Source: Lactobacillus hominis DSM 23910 = CRBIP 24.179 (GTDB lineage: Bacteria > Bacillota > Bacilli > Lactobacillales > Lactobacillaceae). From it: DNA of 64,000 nt. Below the pieces are notes generated by a model. That model saw only the letters and a list, made by a program, of their open reading frames with translations. It ran no database searches and was not told where the DNA came from. The stretch lies in assembly GCF_000296835.1 (NCBI RefSeq), contig NZ_CAKE01000022.1, forward strand, positions 62,001 to 126,000, in the 5' to 3' direction. Made by a program: the position numbers and the translations under genes. Positions 62,548 to 64,000 of the stretch are shown here, piece after piece; the stretch's first letter is position 1, and the number at the start of each line of letters is the position of its first letter.

Positions 62548-63195
62548 ATGAAAATTTTAGTAACAGGTTTTGATCCATTCGGCACAGATAAAATTAATCC
62601 AGCAATTGAAGCGGTAAAAAAACTCCCTGATGAAATTAAAAGTGCTGAAATAATTAAGCTAGAAATTCCAACTGTTTTTAACAAATCGGCTGAAATCGTA
62701 AAAAAAGCAATTGAAAAGGAAAATCCTGATTATGTGTTAAATGTCGGCCAAGCTGGTGGAAGATATGGCATTACTTGCGAGCGCGTTGCAATTAATATTA
62801 ACGATGGTCGCATTCCAGATAATGAAGGCTATCAGCCTTTAGGTGAGCCAATTCATGAAGATGGCGAAGCAGCTTATTTTACGCAGTTGCCAATTAAGGC
62901 ACAGGTAAAAGCCATCAGAAAAGCAGGATTGCCAGCTAGCGTATCAAATACTGCAGGCACTTATGTCTGCAACCACATCATGTATCAAGTGCAGTATATG
63001 AGAGATAAGAAATTTCCAAATATAAAGGCAGGATTTATTCATATTCCATTTTTGCCGCAGCAAGTAGTAAATCGTCCTAATACTCCATCCATGGCGCTAG
63101 CTGATATTATCAAAGGCTTAACTGCAGCAATTAGTGCAATTGTTGAGTGCGACGGCAAAGGAGATATTAAAACTGTAGAAGGTGCAAATCATTAA
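62548..63195 (+). CDS. pcp: Pyrrolidone-carboxylate peptidase
   Basis: A 215-residue cytosolic cysteine peptidase removing N-terminal pyroglutamate. VTGFDPFG opens the protein; catalytic E in TCERVAIN, C in [13 protein letters not shown] and H in FIHIPFLP are all present. I start at ATG 62548 to match the family; GGAGGG lies 13 bases before, and an in-frame ATG at 62527 has no site. The small membrane protein gene follows 15 bp later. Confidence 0.95.
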   Translation: MKILVTGFDPFGTDKINPAIEAVKKLPDEIKSAEIIKLEIPTVFNKSAEIVKKAIEKENPDYVLNVGQAGGRYGITCERVAININDGRIPDNEGYQPLGEPIHEDGEAAYFTQLPIKAQVKAIRKAGLPASVSNTAGTYVCNHIMYQVQYMRDKKFPNIKAGFIHIPFLPQQVVNRPNTPSMALADIIKGLTAAISAIVECDGKGDIKTVEGANH

Positions 63196-63210
63196 ATTAC
63201 AGGTGATTTT

Positions 63211-63453
63211 ATGTTTTGGATTTTGCTAGGATTAGTTATTATTGGATTAATACTATGTTTATTGGTCAGACAACATGTTATTAAGTATGATTTTCCATTT
63301 ATTTATTGCTTAATTGGGATGATCGTTTGTAGTTTTGTATGTTTGACGCAATTTGCTAATCATGATCTCCATTTTGATTGGTATGGTTATTTAGTAATTG
63401 CTTTTATAATTGAAACTTGGTATTTATATTATTACTTTTTATTAAGATCATAA
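63211..63453 (+). CDS. Small membrane protein of unknown function
   Basis: An 80-residue protein with three hydrophobic helices. AGGTGA precedes the ATG, 15 bp after pcp, and a terminator follows, so it is probably real and co-transcribed with pcp. No family recognised. Confidence 0.65.
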   Translation: MFWILLGLVIIGLILCLLVRQHVIKYDFPFIYCLIGMIVCSFVCLTQFANHDLHFDWYGYLVIAFIIETWYLYYYFLLRS

Positions 63454-63454
63454 C

Positions 63455-63479
63455 AAAAGAGGCTATAATAGCCTCTTTT
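63455..63479. terminator. Bidirectional terminator
   Basis: AAAAGAGGCTA pairs with TAGCCTCTTTT between converging genes. Confidence 0.82.
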
Positions 63480-63511
63480 GTTTCCTGTGAAACATTTTGA
63501 AATATACAAAA

Positions 63512-64000
63512 TCATTTTCTATTTTCGAAAGCTTGGAGATATTTGAACATATCTAAGTAAGTTGCAGCTTGGACGCTGCAGTTTAAATTTAATAAGGTAT
63601 TTATCAAACTTAAAATTGGTTGTTCATCACCAGTTTTGACATAGTTTATTAACTTAGTCAGAAAAGACAGCGTTAAAGAAAAGAACATCATGTATTGCGG
63701 CAGATCTATTTTAGAAAGAGCAACAATTAATTTTTGTGCATGATCGAGGTCTTTTTGGCAAATTAATTTCATCGTTGCATCTTCTAAAGAACCAAGTGCT
63801 ACTTCAACATCTTCAATTTGATCGAAATTTCTAATAATCTGCATTGAAATGCCATAAAGTTGCTTTGGACTTAATAAAAAGGCGCAGCTACCAAAAAGAG
63901 AAATATAGTAGCGACTCCAGAAATTTACGTTTGAAAGTTTCTTTGTTAAAGTCTGCAAATCTTGCTGGGGTAAATAATTTTTATGATCCAGAATTAATAA
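63512..64000 (-). CDS. Rgg-type regulator, C-terminal part (runs off the window)
   Basis: The frame is open from the right edge to the stop at 63512, 162 codons. The visible part resembles the helical C-terminal domain of the Rgg-type protein at 28677: FWSRYYISLFGSCAFLLSP here against FWSKRNIYIFGNSLSLLS there, followed by matching helices. The DNA-binding domain should lie beyond 64000. An internal TTG at 63958 is not a true start. Confidence 0.75.
   Translation of the reverse strand, partial: LLILDHKNYLPQQDLQTLTKKLSNVNFWSRYYISLFGSCAFLLSPKQLYGISMQIIRNFDQIEDVEVALGSLEDATMKLICQKDLDHAQKLIVALSKIDLPQYMMFFSLTLSFLTKLINYVKTGDEQPILSLINTLLNLNCSVQAATYLDMFKYLQAFENRK

Noticed and set aside
1-64000. tRNA, rRNA, insertion sequences, phage genes or att sites
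   Set aside because: None was recognisable on either strand; losses and duplications seen here are small and local.

Overview
The window is AT-rich low-GC Gram-positive DNA that reads as a Lactobacillus of the gasseri/johnsonii group. Support: SLAP-type surface repeats, a tandem deoxynucleoside kinase pair of the type known from Lactobacillus acidophilus R-26, a cytochrome bd operon followed by menA alone, a lactate oxidase, PepO, several Rgg-type regulators and consistent AGGAGG ribosome binding sites. This is inferred from gene content; no marker gene (16S, rpoB) is present. I saw no tRNA, rRNA, CRISPR array, insertion sequence or prophage.

Layout. 1-9.5 kb: ornithine decarboxylase with a PLP lyase-like gene, a divergent APC transporter whose leader is structured, PepO with a divergent Rgg regulator, and a DUF218 membrane protein. 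9.7-20.2 kb: a CPBP protease; a copper operon (copY, two cupredoxin-like proteins, copA) with two cop boxes; then a decaying lactococcin-972-type bacteriocin locus (Rgg gene, bacteriocin with disrupted leader, frameshifted membrane protein, ABC ATPase) and small membrane proteins. 20.3-31.1 kb: three NCS2 purine permeases, one behind a guanine-type riboswitch and two behind PurBox-like motifs. Between them lie a membrane-anchored MerR regulator, an AIM24 protein, two SLAP-domain exoproteins (one a GH73 glucosaminidase) and an Rgg gene with a divergently encoded 49-residue hydrophobic peptide. 31.3-34.0 kb: lactate oxidase and the two deoxynucleoside kinases behind NrdR-like boxes.

34.1-43.9 kb is the most coherent pathway, a muropeptide salvage cluster. 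It holds MurR, a cellobiose-type PTS EIIC, a MupG-like 6-phospho-muramidase, an L-Ala-D/L-Glu epimerase, MurQ, two signal-less beta-lactamase-fold hydrolases and an esterase, with NagB next door under its own GntR-type/cre promoter. Together these could import cell-wall sugar-peptides, split them, remove the lactyl ether and pass GlcNAc-6-P to glycolysis. The sugar kinase in the operon has lost its middle in frame. 44-48 kb: aldo/keto reductase, esterase, and orphan BMP and PhnD lipoproteins. 48.3-55.2 kb: cydABDC-menA. 55.5-64 kb: a MacB-like ABC exporter, a second DUF218 protein, CPBP, YagU, an orphan galactitol-type EIIC, DUF805, Pcp and the C-terminal part of a fourth Rgg-type regulator.

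Broken or altered genes recur: the bacteriocin leader, its membrane partner (13-bp duplication), a 104-codon ORF (T-run), the BadF kinase (internal deletion) and a short pyrophosphohydrolase. Regulatory calls are motif readings by eye and have not been tested.
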